Shown: positions 17,851 to 26,487 of the stretch, in pieces
Position numbering within the stretch: position 1 is the stretch's first letter
Layout of the letters: each line of letters starts with the position of its first letter
The notes under the pieces: model-generated
The model's input: the letters and a program-made list of their open reading frames with translations, nothing else
What the model was told of the DNA's origin: nothing
The model's database searches: none
Program-made: the position numbers and the translations under genes
Assembly (NCBI GenBank): GCA_019247495.1
Contig: JAFAOU010000100.1
Span: forward strand, 1 to 32,125
Source of the DNA: Acidobacteriota bacterium
GTDB lineage: Bacteria > Acidobacteriota > Thermoanaerobaculia > Gp7-AA8
DNA length: 32,125 bases
Direction: 5' to 3'

Positions 17851-20191
17851 ACGCAATTGCCTCCCTGATCGTGAGTCGAGCCGCGCGGCGGGCGGGATGG
17901 AAGCTGCTGATCGCGGCGAGAACCACCGCCAGCAACAGCCATCCGGCGACGGCGGCCGGTGACATGAAAAAATCGAGTGCGCTTCGGATGAACATCCGCC
18001 CGGTCGCGGCATCGAGCGCGAACGTGATCGGAACGGCGACTACAACGGCCACGCACCAGCTCAGGATCGCCATCACAATCCCTTCGATGACCACGCCGCG
18101 TGCGATCGTGCCCGGCGTCGCGCCGATGGCGCTGAGGATGCCGATCTCGCGCGTCCGCTCGATCACGTTGAGCGTGAGCGTCGTCGTTAATCCGAGTCCG
18201 CCGACGAGGACCACCAGCAGCGCTGCGAAAATCAACGCCGACTTGATGATCACCAGGTGATCGGCGAATGACTGCCGCGCATCGTCGAGCGCGCGGATGC
18301 CGCCGACGAGAATGCCGGCGCGATCGAGCGCGTGTTCGATCGCTTTCGATGCCGCGACCTGCGACGCCGCATCGTGACGACGCGTCACGATGCGCACATC
18401 GCGGGTCATATCGCGCGGCTGTCCGGTCGCGCGGAGAATCGTCTCAGGCAACGCGTAGACGTCTTTCGTTGGCCAGAGTTCTTTGACGATCCCGACAACG
18501 CGCCAGCGAACATCGCTGCCCTTGATTCGCAGGGCGAGATCGTCGCCGACGTGAAGATCGGTAACCCCCTGATTGATGACGACCGCCGCGTCGTCACCCG
18601 GCTTCAGCCATCGCCCTTCGATCAACGGAAGCGCGAGCAGTTTCGAATTCACATCCGGACCGATGAGCGAGACGCGCGTGTCTCCGAGGTCCGCGCCCGA
18701 CTCGATCCAATACTCGGCGTGTTCGACGTCGGGCACCGTCGCCAGCGCCTGCGCCACTGTTGCAATCGGATACGAACGTCCGAACGACGCCTGCACATCG
18801 AAGCGCCGCGCGCGCGCGTCGGCATCGAGCGTCCGCGTCCACGCGGCCGAGACGTTCAGCGCCGCGATGAACGCCGCGCCGCCGACTGCGAGCGTGGCCA
18901 CGGTCAGCAAGAGTCGTCCGCGGCGATGAAAGGCCGTGCGCAATGACAGCATCAACGGACGCGGCAGCCGTTGCCTGCGCGCCAGCCATCGATCGAACCG
19001 TCGCGTGCCGAACGCGCGCAGACCGACGCCATTGCTGAACGCTTCGTGAATGCTGATTTTCGAGACGCGCCACACCGGTCCGAGCGCCACCAGCAGCGGC
19101 ACGGCAATCCCCGCCACGATTTCGCACGCGATGATCCACAGCGGCGGCATCGCGTTCGTGATCGTCGCGTTGAGCATGCTCGCGCAGAAGCTGGAGTACG
19201 CACGGCCCGCGGAGATGCCGAGCGGGATTCCGATGGCGAGCGCGATGATCGCGAGGATCGTGACCTGGCCGAGATAGAGCGAGGCGATCTGGCGCGTCGA
19301 TGCGCCGATGGTTTTCATGATCGCCGCTTGCCGCAGTTGCTCGACGAGCAGCGCGTGGATCATGTTCGCGACAAGCACGGCGCTGAGCGCGAAGGTGAGC
19401 GCGCCGAACGCGCCGAGGAGGAAGAGGAACGTGTCCATCTGCGCGGCGTGCGGGTGGCGGCCCGGCGTGGGGACGTCGATGCGCGTCACGTTGCGGCCGA
19501 TCGCGCTCTCGACTCTCTTCGCGACTTCGCGGATATGACGTTCGTCGAGTCGATCGCCGCTGACGACGATGCGCAGTTGCTGCGATTCGACGCCTGCGCC
19601 GGCGCGGAGGATCGAATTCCAGGTCACGAACCCGGTGGCTGCGTGCTCCATCCATCCCGGCGCCAGTCCCGCGGCGTGAACCGTTCCGGCGATGCGCAGC
19701 GCGTGCTCGCCACGATCGCTCGTGCGCACGACCACGCGGTCGCCGATGTTCGCGTGCGTGATACCGAGCGACGATTGTTCGATCAGAATCTCATCGTCGG
19801 CGATCGGAGTCGCGCCGGTGATGCGATCCATCCGCACATCGCGAAAGTCGCGGACGACGAAGAGGATCAGCGGCAGCCACTGTCGATTTCCATAGCGAAG
19901 GCGGCCGCCGATGACCGGCCTTGCCTCGGCGTCTGCAACTCCGGGCACGCGGCGCGCAGCGTCGACGAGCGCATCCGTCACGGCGCCGTCGAGGATCAGA
20001 ATCGCCGACGCCGGCCGCGTGTCGGTGTACGTCGTCTTCAACTCGCGTGTCAGGACCGAATACGACGACAGGATCATGCTCACGCCGAACGCGCCGGTCG
20101 CCATTGCGGCGACGGCCAGCGAGGTACGCAATGGCGTCCCGGCAATGTCGCGGAGGACTTTCCGCCAGCGCGGAGCGATCACGCCACGCAC
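17843..20191 (-). CDS. ABC transporter permease with two FtsX domains (YbbP/MacB superfamily)
   Basis: A 782-residue inner-membrane protein with two tandem FtsX-type halves. An N-terminal helix (about 24-45) is followed by a large extracytoplasmic domain (about 50-255). Then come three helices of the first FtsX core (about 260-385), another helix (about 420-445), a second extracytoplasmic domain, and a final three-helix FtsX core (about 655-775). Size and layout fit YbbP-type permeases, whose ATPase partner YbbA is close in size to the neighbour here. Such type VII systems act by mechanotransmission on periplasmic substrates rather than by pore transport. Its start overlaps the ATPase gene end by 13 nt, and its stop overlaps the microprotein start. 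Substrate unknown; a MacB- or Lol-like role is less likely because no MacA-like or lipoprotein carrier gene is adjacent. Confidence 0.9.
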   Translation of the reverse strand: MRGVIAPRWRKVLRDIAGTPLRTSLAVAAMATGAFGVSMILSSYSVLTRELKTTYTDTRPASAILILDGAVTDALVDAARRVPGVADAEARPVIGGRLRYGNRQWLPLILFVVRDFRDVRMDRITGATPIADDEILIEQSSLGITHANIGDRVVVRTSDRGEHALRIAGTVHAAGLAPGWMEHAATGFVTWNSILRAGAGVESQQLRIVVSGDRLDERHIREVAKRVESAIGRNVTRIDVPTPGRHPHAAQMDTFLFLLGAFGALTFALSAVLVANMIHALLVEQLRQAAIMKTIGASTRQIASLYLGQVTILAIIALAIGIPLGISAGRAYSSFCASMLNATITNAMPPLWIIACEIVAGIAVPLLVALGPVWRVSKISIHEAFSNGVGLRAFGTRRFDRWLARRQRLPRPLMLSLRTAFHRRGRLLLTVATLAVGGAAFIAALNVSAAWTRTLDADARARRFDVQASFGRSYPIATVAQALATVPDVEHAEYWIESGADLGDTRVSLIGPDVNSKLLALPLIEGRWLKPGDDAAVVINQGVTDLHVGDDLALRIKGSDVRWRVVGIVKELWPTKDVYALPETILRATGQPRDMTRDVRIVTRRHDAASQVAASKAIEHALDRAGILVGGIRALDDARQSFADHLVIIKSALIFAALLVVLVGGLGLTTTLTLNVIERTREIGILSAIGATPGTIARGVVIEGIVMAILSWCVAVVVAVPITFALDAATGRMFIRSALDFFMSPAAVAGWLLLAVVLAAISSFHPARRAARLTIREAIAYE

Positions 20192-20841
20192 CCGTCGACG
20201 ATCGTGATCGTCCGCGACACCGACGCCGCCGCCTCGGCATCATGCGTGACGACCAGCAGTGTCTTGCCGTCTGCGGCAAGTTCCGCGAAGAGACGGAAAA
20301 TCTCCGCGCTCGTCTCCGAATCGAGGTTGCCGGTCGGCTCGTCGGCAAGGATCACCGGCGGATCGTTGGACAGCGCGCGGGCGATGGCCACGCGCTGCTG
20401 CTGCCCGCCGGAAAGCGCGGACGGAAGTTTGTCCGCTTGATCGGCGACACCGACACGATCGAGCAATTGCAGGGCTCTCGCACGGCGCGCATTGCGCGGT
20501 AGCGTGCCGGCGAAATCCATCGGCAGCATGACGTTCTCCGAGACGGTCAGCGTCGGCAGCAATTGGAAAAACTGAAAAATGAATCCGATGCTGCGCCCGC
20601 GCCACGACGCCAGCTCGTTGTGCGAGAGATTTTGGATGCTTGCTCCGGCAACGCTCAGCGATCCGGCCGACGGATGGTCGATGCCGCCGACCATGTTGAG
20701 GAGCGTCGACTTGCCGCTGCCCGATTTTCCGACGATGGCGACGAACTCGCCTGAGGTGATTTCGAGATCGATGCCGCGCAGTGCATTGAATGCTCCCGCT
20801 GGCGTTTCGTAGGTCTTGGTGATTCGCTGCATCGTGATCAT
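20179..20841 (-). CDS. ABC transporter ATP-binding subunit (YbbA/LolD/MacB type)
   Basis: A 220-residue ATPase driving the overlapping FtsX-type permease. Walker A is GKSGSGKS (38-45), the Q-loop follows at FIFQ (87-90), the signature LSGGQ is at 143-147, Walker B is VILADE (163-168), and the switch histidine is His200 in [21 protein letters not shown] is characteristic of the LolD/MacB/YbbA branch. All catalytic residues are present. A second ATG nine nt in (20832) is an alternative start; neither has a good Shine-Dalgarno. It is the first gene of the minus-strand operon and is divergent from the two-component pair, with a GTTCAG direct repeat in the shared intergenic region. Confidence 0.94.
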   Translation of the reverse strand: MITMQRITKTYETPAGAFNALRGIDLEITSGEFVAIVGKSGSGKSTLLNMVGGIDHPSAGSLSVAGASIQNLSHNELASWRGRSIGFIFQFFQLLPTLTVSENVMLPMDFAGTLPRNARRARALQLLDRVGVADQADKLPSALSGGQQQRVAIARALSNDPPVILADEPTGNLDSETSAEIFRLFAELAADGKTLLVVTHDAEAAASVSRTITIVDGCVA

Positions 20842-20887
20842 GCGGTGCAGGATGTTGTCGCCGCGCTGAACGATGCGTGAATGGATT

Positions 20888-20904
20888 GTTCAGGTTGGGT
20901 TCAG
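20888..20904. promoter_or_regulatory. GTTCAG-N5-GTTCAG direct repeat, probable OmpR-family operator
   Basis: GTTCAG occurs at 20888-20893 and again at 20899-20904, 11 bp apart start to start. That is the arrangement bound by dimers of PhoP/OmpR-type regulators. It lies between the ABC operon and the regulator gene, and a TATTTC at 20916-20921 could be the -10 of the regulator promoter. Confidence 0.6.
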
Positions 20905-20918
20905 AATCGGAGACGTAT

Positions 20919-20949
20919 TTCACGCGGAGACGCGGAGAGGCGGAGAAAA
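20919..20949 (+). repeat. CGCGGAGA-type short dispersed repeat, copy 2
   Basis: This matches the complement of 17694-17724 at 30 of 31 positions. Its last part supplies the ggaga that probably serves as the Shine-Dalgarno of the response regulator. Confidence 0.75.
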
Positions 20950-20954
20950 ACGGA

Positions 20955-21617
20955 GTGCGTATTCTGATCGCTGAGGACGAGCCTCACCTATCGCGGCAGC
21001 TCGCGTCGGCGTTGACGGATGCCGGCTACGCCGTCGACTGTGCGCTCGATGGCGAGCGCGCTGATTTCCTCGGCGCCACGGAGTCGTACGACGCGGTCGT
21101 CCTCGACCTCGGGCTACCGAAGATGGACGGTCTCACGATTCTTCGCCGTTGGCGCGATGCGGGCTTGTCGATGCCGGTGCTCGTTCTCACGGCGCGCGAC
21201 TCGTGGCATGAGAAGGTGCGCGGCATCGATGGCGGCGCGGACGATTACGTCGCCAAGCCCTTTCAGATGGAAGAGGTGCTCGCTCGTTTGCGCGCGCTGA
21301 TCCGGCGCGCCAGTGGGCAGGTAAGTCCGGAACTTCGCGCCGGCGCGGTCGTGCTCGATCCGCGCAACGCGCGCGTCACGCGCGACGGTGTGGTAGTGAA
21401 ACTAACCAGCCACGAATTTCGCGTGCTCTCGTATCTCATGCACCACCGCGGCCGTGTCGTTCCGCAGAGCGAGTTGACGGAGCACATCTACGCGCAGGAT
21501 TTCGATCGCGATTCGAACACGGTGGAAGTCTTCATCGCCCGCCTGCGCCGCAAGCTCGGCGCCTCCTTCATCGAAACCGTACGCGGCCTCGGCTACCGCA
21601 TCGAGGCGGATCGATGA
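20955..21617 (+). CDS. OmpR/PhoP-family response regulator, GTG start
   Basis: A 220-residue DNA-binding response regulator. The receiver domain has the acidic pocket (Glu7, Asp8), the phosphoacceptor Asp51 in VLDLGLP, Thr79 and Lys101. The winged-helix DNA-binding domain covers about 125-217, with the typical LTSHEFRVLSYL, DSNTVEVFIARLRRK and TVRGLGYRI segments. The GTG at 20955 is chosen because GGAG lies 9 nt upstream and the receiver fold begins there; the upstream in-frame reading encodes repeat sequence. Its stop overlaps the kinase start by 4 nt (ATGA). Position and the nearby GTTCAG repeat suggest that it controls itself and the divergent ABC operon. The close PhoP/QseB group is the best match by eye. 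Confidence 0.94.
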   Translation: MRILIAEDEPHLSRQLASALTDAGYAVDCALDGERADFLGATESYDAVVLDLGLPKMDGLTILRRWRDAGLSMPVLVLTARDSWHEKVRGIDGGADDYVAKPFQMEEVLARLRALIRRASGQVSPELRAGAVVLDPRNARVTRDGVVVKLTSHEFRVLSYLMHHRGRVVPQSELTEHIYAQDFDRDSNTVEVFIARLRRKLGASFIETVRGLGYRIEADR

Positions 21618-22630
21618 AGTCGTTCCGCACGCGGCTGCTCATCGGATCGATCATCTTCGCCGGCGGTCTGCTCGCGGTTTTCCACGCCGCGTCGTTGGCG
21701 TTCTTCCGCCGGTATCCGTATTCGTTCGTGATGCGCATCGACCACGCACACATCCTCTTCGTGGCGGTGATCCTCATCATCATCGGCGTGGCGCAGATGC
21801 GCCGCGGCCTTTCGCCGTTCGACGAATTGCGCGCGCGACTGGCCGGCGTTCGCGACGGCCGCGAGCGGCGACTGGAAGGGCGCTATCCGTCCGAAGTCCA
21901 GCCGTTGGTGAACGATCTGAATGCGCTCCTCGATCATCGCGACGAAGCCGTCCGCCGCGCGCTCGGCAAAGCGGGCGACCTCGCGCACGGTCTCAAAACA
22001 CCGGTGGCCGTGTTGATGCACGAAGCCGACCGCACCGATGCCGCCGGGCAGCACGACGTCGCCACCGAAATGCGCACGCAACTCGACCGGATGCGCCGCC
22101 AGCTCGATTACCACCTCGCACACGCCCGCGCCGCCGCCTCGGGTGCCCCGCTCGGCGCGCGCAGTTCCGTCGCAGAATCCGCCAACGCTCTCGCCCGAAC
22201 GCTTCTCCGCCTCCACGCCGATCGCGGTCTCTCGATGCACGTGAACGTCGTCACCGACCACACCGTCCGCGTGCAACGCGAAGACCTCGACGAGATGCTC
22301 GGCAACCTCCTCGACAACGCCTGCAAATGGGCGAAGTCGCGCGTGCGTATCACGTCGTCGATCGACGGCGCAAACATCCTGATCACGATCGACGACGACG
22401 GTGCCGGCCTCGATCCAACCATGCGCGATGCCGTTCTCCAACGCGGCGTCCGCGCCGACGAAGCCGCGCCAGGATCCGGCTTCGGACTGGCCATCGTCCG
22501 CGATCTCGCGGATTTATATGGCGGATCGATTGCGCTCGAACAATCCGATGCGGGAGGCGTTCGCGCAGTGCTGCGACTGCCGCGCAATCGTGTATCTCAA
22601 GCGGACTCCGACCGCGGCATGTCTCTTTAG
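21614..22630 (+). CDS. Sensor histidine kinase with minimal extracytoplasmic loop
   Basis: A 338-residue kinase pairing with the upstream regulator through a 4-nt overlap. Two transmembrane helices (about 8-29 and 46-61) are separated by only about 16 residues, so there is no room for a periplasmic sensor domain. A HAMP-like linker leads to the phosphoacceptor His125 in AHGLKTP, an H-box in which Gly-Leu replaces the usual Glu-Leu or Asp-Ile. The ATP-binding domain has the N-box DNACKWAK (Asn235), the G1 box DDDGAGLD (260-267) and the G2 box GSGFGLAI (287-294). The short loop is typical of intramembrane-sensing kinases that read the state of a partner membrane protein; here the candidate is the divergent ABC permease. 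That link is inference. Confidence 0.92.
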   Translation: MKSFRTRLLIGSIIFAGGLLAVFHAASLAFFRRYPYSFVMRIDHAHILFVAVILIIIGVAQMRRGLSPFDELRARLAGVRDGRERRLEGRYPSEVQPLVNDLNALLDHRDEAVRRALGKAGDLAHGLKTPVAVLMHEADRTDAAGQHDVATEMRTQLDRMRRQLDYHLAHARAAASGAPLGARSSVAESANALARTLLRLHADRGLSMHVNVVTDHTVRVQREDLDEMLGNLLDNACKWAKSRVRITSSIDGANILITIDDDGAGLDPTMRDAVLQRGVRADEAAPGSGFGLAIVRDLADLYGGSIALEQSDAGGVRAVLRLPRNRVSQADSDRGMSL

Positions 22631-23081
22631 CCACCGTCATTGCACGATATGACTCGTGTCGCAAGTCACTACCTTGCAAGGCGAGAGGTCTCGCACGAGC
22701 CGAGCGGAAGAATGCGTGGCTGCCCGCTTCGACTTCATCAAGAACGGATATTACGTCGAAGCGACGCTTACCCGCAGTTCCGTCGTGGCTAATAGCGCGG
22801 CTGGAATCCAGATGATTAAAATTATGCCGCCACTATGCCTGAAGTAACTTAGCCGTTGATGTTCCGCAGTCGGCCGGCTGCGTTACTTCATTACATTTCC
22901 GGGCGGCCGATCACCTCGGCTGCCCGGTTGCCTTCGCAGAAGCCCAAATAGTTAGCACAAACATCTCAGCGTTCCATAAATACGTGGTTTTTGATGCGAT
23001 GCGACCTATCTTGGCGGCTGTCCATCCTTCCACCCGGAGGCGTATAACCGCAGAACTAAGTTCTGCAGAAAGAGTGGCTCT
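22631..23081. other. Non-coding, lower-GC stretch with several inverted repeats
   Basis: No convincing gene is found here. Two inverted repeats precede the palindrome listed separately: tgaagtaac (22840-22848) with gttacttca (22882-22890), and a 12-bp pair with one mismatch (22899-22910 with 22916-22927, loop tcacc). A possible promoter, TTAGCA (22952-22957) and CATAAA (22975-22980) at 17-bp spacing, points toward the 139-residue gene. Base composition is visibly less GC-rich than on either side. One open frame from a GTG at 22656 (63 codons) has no supporting features. Confidence 0.55.
23050..23066. promoter_or_regulatory. 17-bp perfect palindrome upstream of the 139-residue gene
   Basis: GCAGAACT and AGTTCTGC flank a single A. 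It ends 15 nt before the ATG at 23082, so it could be an operator or a small RNA hairpin covering the ribosome binding region. Confidence 0.45.
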
Positions 23082-23501
23082 ATGTCTACTATCGACCTCG
23101 TGGTCCCCGCACAAATCTCCGCAAGTCCGCAGCCTGTATCTGGCCAGACTGGTCCCGCCTCGGGACTGTCATTGGGAACGAACTCTACGATCATCACAGG
23201 TCAGGACATCGTCGGAGGGGCGCTGCCTCTGGTTCTTTCTGCACAGGCGACAACGCAGCCCACATGGGGCCGCATTCTTCGGCTCCAGAGTCCATCGGCG
23301 GGCTTCTTCGACCTCGGAATCGATGCTGGCGGAAACCTCTTTATCAATAGCACCAGTTCGACGGCGTCGGTGCACGTTCTGAGCATCTCGCCGAGCGGTC
23401 AAGTCACGATTCCTAACCTCGTCCTTACAAATCTTCAGTCGGCACCATCAGGTTCGATAGATCTCGCCGTAGGGGCAAATGGCACCGTGTACAAACAATG
23501 A
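23082..23501 (+). CDS. Hypothetical protein, Ser/Thr/Gly-rich beta-type, possibly foreign
   Basis: A 139-residue protein of unknown function. It has no Cys, almost no Lys, and many Ser, Thr, Gly, Leu and Ile. The second half (FFDLGIDAGGNLFIN, VHVLSISPSGQVTIPNLVL, IDLAVGANGTVYKQ) reads as a chain of short beta-strands separated by G-N or S-G turns, a style seen in phage tail-fibre and other trimeric beta-structured proteins. That is a resemblance, not an identified homology. Codon third positions are less GC-biased than in neighbouring genes, and the gene lies in a lower-GC, sparsely coded stretch, so transfer is plausible. A weak Shine-Dalgarno (aaagag, near 23069-23074) precedes the ATG. No phage genes are nearby. 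Confidence 0.6.
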   Translation: MSTIDLVVPAQISASPQPVSGQTGPASGLSLGTNSTIITGQDIVGGALPLVLSAQATTQPTWGRILRLQSPSAGFFDLGIDAGGNLFINSTSSTASVHVLSISPSGQVTIPNLVLTNLQSAPSGSIDLAVGANGTVYKQ

Positions 23502-23551
23502 CCGTCAGCGATATGGGATAGTCGCGCGCGATCCAAGCTAAATCCGAGCGC

Positions 23552-23604
23552 GATCCGCAGATGAACGCAGCGTTGAAGGTTTTCCCTCTGCATCATCTGC
23601 GGAT
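23552..23604. repeat. 12-bp inverted repeat between convergent genes
   Basis: atccgcagatga (23552-23563) and tcatctgcggat (23593-23604) are perfectly complementary, with a 29-nt spacer. It lies between the convergent 139-residue gene and typA and could serve both as a 3' hairpin. No T-tract is present. Its left arm shares the CGCAGAT unit seen at 25618-25644. Confidence 0.6.
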
Positions 23605-23643
23605 AGTTCTCTTAGTACGGCCACGCCATCACCGCCGTAGAAC

Positions 23644-25575
23644 TTACGAACTACCGGCAGCGATCTTCTTCTGCGCGACAACCCGCATCGAGTGATCGAG
23701 GATCCGTTTGCGGATGCGGATCGACTGCGGGGTCACTTCCACCAGTTCGTCGTCTTCGATCCACTCGAGGCATTGCTCGAGGGTCATGATTTTCGGCGGC
23801 GTCAGCTGGACGGCCATGTCGGATCCCGAGGCGCGCATGTTCGTGAGGTGCTTTTTGCGGCAGACCTGGACGACCATATCGGCGTCGCGGGAGTTTTCGC
23901 CGACGATCTGGCCGCCATACACCTTGAGCCCGGGCGAAATGAAGAGGACCGTACGCTCCTGAAGCGGCTCGATCGCGTATGCAGTCGTGTCGCCCCCTTC
24001 TTTCGAAATCAATGCTCCGCGATTTCGTCCGGCGATCTCGCCACGGTACGGGCCGTATTCGAGGAACGTGTGGTACAGCAGCCCGGTACCGCGCGTCTCC
24101 GTCAGGAACTCGGTGCGGATGCCGAACAGCCCGCGCGTGGGGATTTTGAACTCGATGCGCACGCGCCCGGAACCCGGATTGACCATGTCGGTCATCTCGC
24201 CGCGGCGCGTCTGCAACTTCTCCATCACGGCGCCGACATGCGCTTCATCGATGTCGACGACGAGCGCTTCGTACGGCTCGGACTTGCGGCCGTCGACTTC
24301 TTTCAGAATGACCGTCGGACGCGAGAGCGCGAACTCGTAGCCTTCGCGGCGCATGTTCTCCGCGAGGATCGACAGATGCAGTTCGCCGCGGCCGCTGACT
24401 TCGAATCGATCCGGGAGGTCGGTCTCTTTGACGCGCAGCGCGACGTCCTTGCGCAGCTCGCGATCGAGGCGCTCTTTGATATTGCGCGACGTTACGTACT
24501 TCCCCTCGGTGCCGGCGAACGGCGAGTCGTTGACCAGCCAAAACATCGACACGGTCGGCTCGTCGATCGCGATCGGCGTCAGCGCCTCGGGGTTCGCTGC
24601 CGAGGAGAAGGTCTCACCGATTTCGACATCGGCGAAGCCAGCCACCGCCACGATCTCGCCTGCCGAGGCTTCTTCAATCTCCTGGCGCTTGAGGCCTTCG
24701 AAGGCGGTGAGCTTGGTGATGCGGCCCTTCTTGTGCGTGCCGTCGCGAAGAATGAGCACGACGTCCTCGGCCTGGCGCAGCTTGCCGCGCTGGATGCGCC
24801 CAATGCCGAGGCGGCCGACATATTCGTTGTAATCGATGGAGGAGACGAGAAGCTGCAGCGGCGCGTCGGCGTAGCCGGGCGGCGGCGGAATGCGCTTCAG
24901 GATTGCGTCGAACAGCGGACGGCAATCCTCGGTCGTATCTTCGAGATTCGTGCGAACGATCCCCTGCCGGCCGATCGCGTAGAGGATCGGGAAATCGAGC
25001 TGCTCGTCCGAGGCGCCCAGCTCGATCATCAGATCGAAGACCTCGTTGACCACTTCGACCGGACGCGCATCCTGCCGGTCGATCTTGTTGATGACGACGA
25101 TTGGAAGCAGGCCAAGTCCGAGTGCTTTGCGCATCACGAACCGCGTCTGGGGCATGGGACCCTCGGCGGCATCGACGAGGAGAATGACGCCGTCGACCAT
25201 CGACAGGACGCGCTCCACTTCTCCGCCGAAATCGGCGTGGCCGGGCGTGTCGACGATGTTGATCTTTACTTCGCTCGGATGAATGAACGTGGCGGGCAGG
25301 TCGTGGCCGGACGCGGTGTGCGTGGCTTCGTGATGCACGAGATGGCCGAGCGCGTCGGGCTCATCGACGAGATAGCGGATCGAGGTGTTCTTGGCGAGGA
25401 TGGTGATGCCGCGCTCTTTCTCGAGGTCATTCGAGTCCATGACGCGCTCGTCCATCTGCTGGTTGGCGCGCACGGCGCCGGACTGGCGGAGGAGAGCGTC
25501 GACGAGCGTGGTTTTCCCATGGTCGACGTGGGCGATGATGGCAACGTTGCGGATGTCGTATCGAAACTGCGGCAT
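23644..25575 (-). CDS. typA: Translational GTPase BipA/TypA with a His-rich insertion
   Basis: A ribosome-associated GTPase of the elongation-factor family, involved in 50S assembly and stress or cold growth in other bacteria. The P-loop is AHVDHGKTT (15-23), switch I contains [14 protein letters not shown]3 is [14 protein letters not shown] (from 109), and NKID is at 163-166. The C-terminal domain is intact, with [20 protein letters not shown] and [10 protein letters not shown]. The protein is 643 residues against about 607 in E. coli. The excess is an insertion of about 35 residues (about 69-103) between switch I and G3, carrying six His (78, 81, 82, 86, 91, 99). Upstream of the ATG is a run of seven C and no Shine-Dalgarno. 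It is transcribed away from the LOG-gene cluster. Confidence 0.95.
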   Translation of the reverse strand: MPQFRYDIRNVAIIAHVDHGKTTLVDALLRQSGAVRANQQMDERVMDSNDLEKERGITILAKNTSIRYLVDEPDALGHLVHHEATHTASGHDLPATFIHPSEVKINIVDTPGHADFGGEVERVLSMVDGVILLVDAAEGPMPQTRFVMRKALGLGLLPIVVINKIDRQDARPVEVVNEVFDLMIELGASDEQLDFPILYAIGRQGIVRTNLEDTTEDCRPLFDAILKRIPPPPGYADAPLQLLVSSIDYNEYVGRLGIGRIQRGKLRQAEDVVLILRDGTHKKGRITKLTAFEGLKRQEIEEASAGEIVAVAGFADVEIGETFSSAANPEALTPIAIDEPTVSMFWLVNDSPFAGTEGKYVTSRNIKERLDRELRKDVALRVKETDLPDRFEVSGRGELHLSILAENMRREGYEFALSRPTVILKEVDGRKSEPYEALVVDIDEAHVGAVMEKLQTRRGEMTDMVNPGSGRVRIEFKIPTRGLFGIRTEFLTETRGTGLLYHTFLEYGPYRGEIAGRNRGALISKEGGDTTAYAIEPLQERTVLFISPGLKVYGGQIVGENSRDADMVVQVCRKKHLTNMRASGSDMAVQLTPPKIMTLEQCLEWIEDDELVEVTPQSIRIRKRILDHSMRVVAQKKIAAGSS

Positions 25576-25617
25576 GTTTGGGGGGGTAACGTGTTAACGG
25601 AGAATGAATTCCTGATC

Positions 25618-25644
25618 CGCAGATCACGCAGATCGGACGCAGAT
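25618..25644 (+). repeat. CGCAGAT short tandem-like repeat
   Basis: CGCAGAT occurs three times, starting at 25618, 25627 and 25638. It lies in the divergent region between typA and the following plus-strand gene and is related to the arms at 23552-23604. Confidence 0.6.
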
Positions 25645-25651
25645 GAACCGC

Positions 25652-25657
25652 TAAACT
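25652..25657 (+). promoter_or_regulatory. Candidate -10 element for a leaderless transcript
   Basis: TAAACT ends 6 nt before the ATG at 25664, which has no Shine-Dalgarno. Transcription from it would begin at about the start codon. Confidence 0.4.
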
Positions 25658-25663
25658 AATCCC

Positions 25664-25903
25664 ATGCCCTGCGACCACATCGGACCGGCGGAATTGATCG
25701 AGATGGCGGAAGCGGATCTCCGCAAGCGCAACGTCGTCCCGTCAGACGGGATGCGGTTTCGCTGGAGCGAGAATCCGGTCGATGGGATGTGGGCGTCAAT
25801 CGTGACGGAGATCGAGCGGCGCGGCGAGCAGTGGATCGTGACGCGCCTCGATCGCAATCGTGAACCACTGGCCGGCGGCGAAACGGGATTCCGCGCGCTG
25901 TGA
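25664..25903 (+). CDS. Small conserved-looking hypothetical protein coupled to the LOG gene
   Basis: A 79-residue soluble protein of unknown function. The first third looks helical (PAELIEMAEADLRKRN). The rest resembles a small beta-sheet with alternating charged and aromatic residues (MRFRWSENPVDGMWASIVTEIERRGEQWIVTRLDR). It has one Cys (Cys3) and no signal peptide or membrane segment. Its stop codon overlaps the GTG start of the LOG-family gene (GTGA), so the two are probably translationally coupled and made in similar amounts. The start has no Shine-Dalgarno; a TAAACT 6 nt upstream suggests a leaderless message. No family is recognised. Confidence 0.65.
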   Translation: MPCDHIGPAELIEMAEADLRKRNVVPSDGMRFRWSENPVDGMWASIVTEIERRGEQWIVTRLDRNREPLAGGETGFRAL

Positions 25904-26487
25904 TCGGCAGCCTCTGCGTTTTCTGCGGCTCGAATTCGGGGGCCGATCCTATCTACGCGAATGTCGCGCGCGATTTCGGCGCGCTGCTGGCGAAGTCGAA
26001 CATCGCGCTCGTGTACGGCGGCGGCCATGTCGGATTGATGGGAATCGTGGCCGATGCGGTGCTGGCCGGCGGCGGGAAAGCGATCGGCGTGATTCCGCGA
26101 ATGTTGTGGAACCGCGAAGTCGGTCACCGCAATCTGACGGAGTTGCACATCGTCGAGACGATGCACGAACGGAAGGCGATGATGGCGTCGCTCTCCGATG
26201 CCTTCGTCGCGCTGCCCGGCGGCCTCGGCACACTCGAAGAGATTTTCGAAGTCTGGACGTGGGCGCAGCTCGGCATCCATCGCAAGCCGCTCGGCTTCCT
26301 CGACGCGAATGGGTTTTACGCGCCGCTGCTCGACTTTCTAGATCGCGCAGTCGATGCGGGCTTCATCCGCGCGCAGCATCGATCGATGGCCACCGTGGAT
26401 GTCGATCCAAGGTCGCTGCTGCGGCGGATGTCGGAGTACCAACCGCCCGTTGTGGAGAAGTGGATCAGCGACAAACTGTCATCCTGA
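25900..26487 (+). CDS. LOG-family protein (nucleoside 5'-monophosphate phosphoribohydrolase type)
   Basis: A 195-residue Rossmann-fold protein of the LOG/TIGR00730 family, often misnamed lysine decarboxylase. Members release a base, such as a cytokinin, from its riboside 5'-monophosphate; bacterial physiological substrates are often unknown. The N-terminus VFCGSNSG and the YGGGHVGLMG loop bind the phosphate. MHERKAMM and PGGLGTLEE (the latter near 107-115) are the hallmark catalytic motifs, and both are intact. The GTG start overlaps the upstream small gene by 4 nt. The last codons and the stop (TCA TCC TGA) are supplied by a family A repeat, so the native C-terminus was probably replaced when the element arrived. 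Confidence 0.92.
   Translation: MIGSLCVFCGSNSGADPIYANVARDFGALLAKSNIALVYGGGHVGLMGIVADAVLAGGGKAIGVIPRMLWNREVGHRNLTELHIVETMHERKAMMASLSDAFVALPGGLGTLEEIFEVWTWAQLGIHRKPLGFLDANGFYAPLLDFLDRAVDAGFIRAQHRSMATVDVDPRSLLRRMSEYQPPVVEKWISDKLSS

Noticed and set aside
22656..22847. 63-codon frame beginning with GTG in the low-GC island
   Set aside because: No Shine-Dalgarno, no motif and no coding bias; kept only as a note in the non-coding entry.
22911..23114. 67-codon minus-strand frame overlapping the palindrome and the start of the 139-residue gene
   Set aside because: Conflicts with the better-supported plus-strand gene and has no start signals.
25618..25644. Possible CRISPR or iteron array from the CGCAGAT repeats
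   Set aside because: Units are too short, irregularly spaced and only three; the spacing does not fit CRISPR, and no origin or Rep gene is nearby.
23692..25659. 655-codon open frame on the plus strand opposite typA
   Set aside because: It mirrors the clearly real typA gene; long antisense frames are expected at this GC content. The translation has no domain-like features.
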